NCBI GenBank assembly: GCA_963748075.1
Contig: CAVVHQ010000023.1
Location: 11,158-75,157 of the forward strand
Direction of reading: 5' to 3'
Source: VRUE01 sp963748075
GTDB taxonomy: Bacteria; Actinomycetota; Thermoleophilia; Solirubrobacterales; 70-9
Length of the DNA: 64,000 nt
Shown: piece by piece, positions 61,035 through 64,000 of the stretch
How the letters are laid out: every line of letters starts with the position of its first letter
Numbering within the stretch: the stretch's first letter is position 1
The notes under the pieces: generated by a model
Told to the model about the DNA's origin: nothing
Database searches by the model: none
What the model saw: the letters and a program-made list of their open reading frames with translations, nothing else
Program-made: the position numbers and the translations under genes

Positions 61035-64000
61035 CGGTTCCTCCGCTTCGCCTGCCGGCAGCGCTTGGCGCGCTTCGAGAGGCCGCGGGCACGCTTGGCC
61101 AGGCGGGTGGACTTGCGGCGCATGCGCTTGCGCGGCTTGGCGTGCCGGGCTCGCCGCGCGTGGCGGTGCAGGCGCTTGGCGCGGCGCGAGAGCTTGCGCG
61201 CCTTGCGGCCCAGGGCCCCGCAGCTGCGCCCTCGCTTCGGGTTGCCCGGCCCCGCGAAGCCGGCCGAGCCCGGCGCGAGCGCCGGGGGGGCGCCCTGCGG
61301 GGCTCCCTGGCAGGCCTCAAGCGGGCAGGGACCCTGTTCGGGGGGGAAGGAGATCCCGCCGCCGAGGCGCGCGTCATAGAGGCGCCGGTAGCCGTCGATC
61401 GCATCGGGGGTGAGCCGCGCGGCCGCGGTGAAGAACAGGTCGCGCCCCGAGGGGCTGATCGCGTTGACCTCGGGGCCTTCGCCGGGCCAGCTGGTCAGCC
61501 CGTCGGTGACCAGCAGCGCCCGCCCGTCGCGCCACTCGTAGACGTCGGCGCCCGCGCCGGGGTCCTGCCCCGCGGCGGCGGTGTTCTGGTCGGCGCCGAC
61601 CAGCGCCGTCGGGGTGGCGAAGGCGAGGCCCCCGGCCGGCGAGAGCGGCGCCATCCCCGGGGCCGGGCCCGGCTCGCGGCTGCCCTCGGCCGCCGCGGCG
61701 CGCGGCGGGGAGCCGTCCGGCGGGCAGGAGACGCACAGAAGCGAGCGCTCCTGGTCGTCGTAGAGGTAGTACTGGGCGGTTCCGCCGTTGTCCGAGCCGC
61801 TCAGCTGGTCCAGCGCGGCGGCTCCGGAGCGGAAGGCGAGGAAGCGCCCGTCGGCGCTCACCTCGCTGCCGTGGCCGGGATCCTCGCCGGCGCCCTCGCC
61901 GCGCTCCAGCGGCCCGACGTAGGCGAGCGAGCCGGCGGCGGCGTCGACCCGGTAGATCGCCGGCGTGCCCGCCTCCGGGGCCCCGGCCAGCAGATGCGAG
62001 CGGCTGGCGAAGTAAAGGCGCGAGCCGTCCTGGGCGACGGCGACGAACCGCGCGGCGCTGGGCTGGTTGGACCCGCCGCCGCCGATCGCGTTCGCCGCCC
62101 TCCCTCCCGGCACGGCGCAGCTGAGGCAGGTCCACTCCCCCGAGCCGATCGCGTAGCGGTACACGTCCCCCCCCGGGGTCCGTTCGTCCGGGCTCGAGTC
62201 GCACTCCCCGGCGGCGACCGGCGCATCGGCGGGTCTAGTTTCGACCGCGACCAGAAGTAGGCGGCCTGCCCGGTCGCGCGGATCATCTTCCCCTCGCAGT
62301 CGGGGCCTTCGAGCGGCGGGCCGTTGACCCGCAGGTCGCAGCGGCGCCGAAGTCGCGCAGGTAGAGGTGGGTGTCCCCGCCCGAGCAGCCGTTGAAGAAG
62401 GCCCGCGAGCCGTCTGCCGGGACCCAGCCGGTCGAGCGCGCCACCGTGCCTTCGCCCAATTTCACCCGCAGCTCGGCGCTTCCCCGCCGGGCAGCAGGCT
62501 AGCCATCCCGGCGTCCCCGAGGAGACGTCGTAGAGCTGGGGGACGCCGAACGGCGATTCGCGTCGGGTCTAAGTCTTCGCCCCCCATCACCAGCAGCGCC
62601 CGCGAGGCGTCGGCGGAGGCCAGGTAGGGCCCGTTGTTGTAGGCGCCGGGGGGGGATTCGTAGAGCTTGGCCGCGGCGCCGCCGGAGGTCGGCAGGCGCC
62701 ACAGCGCGTTGGGGGCGCCTTCGCCCACGATGTTGTCGAAGTTGAGCCCGAGCAGGGTCGAGAGGCTCGCGTCGGCGGCCGGCTGGCGCCAGAAGTCGTG
62801 GGGGGCGCGGTCGCGCGGCGGTAGGACCGACTCGGCGCGCCAGCCCTCTTCGGGGTGCGCCCCGGGCGGGCGGGCGGCGAGCAGGTAGTTCCCGGCGGAG
62901 CCGGTCGGGGAGGGCCCGGCGCCGCCGTGGACTTCGTAGAGCGCCCGCTCGCCGTCGGTGGCCACGCCGGCGGCCCCGGCGACCGGGTTGCCCGAGGTGT
63001 CGGGCAGGTTGACTGCTCCAGGCGCGGTCGGAGCCCGGCGGGCCGGGGAAGGGGCCGTGGGAGAGCGGGGCTCGGAGGCGCGGGTGGTGAGGGCGCGGGG
63101 GTCGCCGTAGGCGGGGCCGCCGAAAGCGCCGTTGTCGGCCACCACCCGGTAGCGGTAGGTCGTGGCGGCGTCGAGGCCGGAACGCGGGCGAAGGCGCCGC
63201 GGATCTCGGCGCCCGCGCCGGCGGGCGCCGACGGCGTGGCCGGGGTGCCGAGGCCGAAGGACCCCCCGTCGGCTTTGGATCGGGCGTCGGCGAGGCACTT
63301 GAAGCGGTAGGAGGTGGGGATGCCGTGCGGTTCAGGCGGGCGGCCAGGCGCGCCGTGGTGGCGGTGCGGATCGGGCCGCCGACCGTCTCCACGCCTGGCT
63401 TGGCCAGCGCGAAGGACGCCGGCTTTGAGTGGTTGGCGCCGTTTTCGTTGGAGGCGGTGAGCCGGAAGCGGTAGCGGGTCGCGGGTTCCAGGCCCGTCGC
63501 GGCGGCGCTGACCGCGGTGGTGCCGGCGGCGGGGATTTCGCCGAAAGCGGGGTCGCAGGGCGCTTCGCCGCCCGAGGAGAGGTCTTCGAAGCCGCTCTGT
63601 TCGTAGGCGGCTTCGCTCACCCATTCGAACCCACAGCCTTCCAGCGCCACCCCGTCGGGGTGCCCGGCGGCTGGTCCAGGCGGGCCGAAGTGTCGGCGAG
63701 GTCGGTGAGCGGGCCGGTGGCGAGGTCGGGGAACAGCTAGGGCTTCGAAGACCTGGATCCTTCGCATCGTGCCGCTCGCCTGCCCGTTCGAACACGTAGA
63801 GACGGCCTTGCTCGCCTCGTTCACCGCGACGCCTTTCGGTTGCTTCTGCCCCGAGAGCGGCGGCTCTGGCAAGCTACTCTATCGGCTTGCCCCCCGGCCC
63901 GTAGCGGTCCACCCGCCTTTCGTGGGCGACGTAGAGGTCGCCGCTGGAGCGGTCCACCTGCAACGATCGCGCCGCTCGGGTCGACCTCGACCGGGTCCTC
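61031..64000 (-). pseudogene. Giant beta-propeller/FN3-like surface protein, 5' end outside, many frameshifts
   Basis: The last 377 codons (from 62164) are open and read WD40/PD40-like blades (AVAQDGSRLYFASRSHLL, EVSADGRFLAFRSG, AISPSGRDLFFTAAARLT) and end in a tail of about 65 residues made of Arg, Lys and His (RRAKRLHRHARRARHAKPRK). Upstream, pieces in other frames give more blades (LYESPPGAYNNGPYLASADA), FN3-like segments (GLEPATRYRFRLTASNENGA) and, near 63950, an NHL-like repeat (VDRSSGDLYVAHERRVDRYG). At least six frame changes are needed. The N-terminus is beyond base 64000. It precedes and overlaps the 1222-residue gene. Confidence 0.65.

Noticed and set aside
57525..61379. Plus-strand open frame of 1284 codons
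   Set aside because: It is antisense to the 1222-residue secreted protein, which has a signal peptide and conserved cysteines. The plus frame has only composition-driven openness.

Overview
The window reads as chromosomal DNA of a high-G+C actinobacterium of the class Thermoleophilia (Solirubrobacter/Conexibacter-like). This is inferred from very high third-position G+C, a region-1.1-poor primary sigma factor, an FtsZ with a long N-terminal extension beside a ParA, Get3-like BagA/BagB ATPases, an Rv1264-type adenylate cyclase, and large secreted proteins with very basic tails. No rRNA, tRNA, phage, transposase or CRISPR array is visible.

Layout. 1-7 kb: a CcdA-type membrane protein, PRC-barrel protein, MeaB, an acyltransferase, an XRE regulator, and a methyltransferase/GH57/GT4 trio in the same order as mycobacterial Rv3030-Rv3031-Rv3032 (methylglucose lipopolysaccharide). 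7-19 kb: a methyltransferase, a frameshifted AbiEi/DUF559 gene, adenylate cyclase, gamma-glutamyltransferase, overlapping parA-ftsZ, divergent bagA-bagB, an unrecognised 562-residue protein and an HxlR regulator. 19-42 kb: a type IV pilus (T4P) system (pilM-N-O plus a linked gene, pilD, minor prepilins, pilA, pilC, pilT, pilB and a thioredoxin-fold membrane protein), interrupted by two vapBC modules, an OmpA-domain membrane protein and a wrecked fic gene. 42-53.7 kb: a repetitive accessory zone made of paralogues and deletion derivatives of a few families (a methyltransferase, a DUF234 ATPase, two-membrane-segment proteins, coiled-coil tail-anchored proteins, winged-helix regulators, VapBC modules). 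53.8-64 kb: paralogous secreted proteins, YihY/BrkB, rpoD, a 1222-residue secreted protein and the 3' part of a very long beta-propeller/FN3 gene.

Main discovery. Six T4P transcription units (pilM, pilD, pilX, pilA, pilB and the thioredoxin-fold gene), and probably pilT, carry the same promoter-like motif just upstream: TCAAG (or a near variant), 14-15 bases, then G(T/C)CGA. This resembles the FliA/WhiG (sigma-28) consensus. The pilA leader also holds a GEMM-I (cyclic-di-GMP class I) riboswitch directly downstream of its copy of the motif. Together these predict a T4P regulon run by a WhiG-type sigma factor and gated by c-di-GMP.

Second discovery. A 144-bp palindromic element sits in frame in the N-terminal extensions of both ftsZ and parA (48 codons, same frame, about 11 mismatches by eye), and a 28-bp collapsed copy lies upstream of the GH57 gene. 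It behaves like the Rickettsia palindromic elements that insert into protein genes.

Caution. Many genes (pilA, pilB, pilM, minor prepilins, yihY, vapC, the OmpA-domain gene and others) are broken by single-base frameshifts although the rest of the reading frame is well conserved. Some breaks may be sequence errors. Others, notably fic, the winged-helix copies and the methyltransferase fragments, are clearly real decay. I give whole-gene spans for such genes and name the approximate break.
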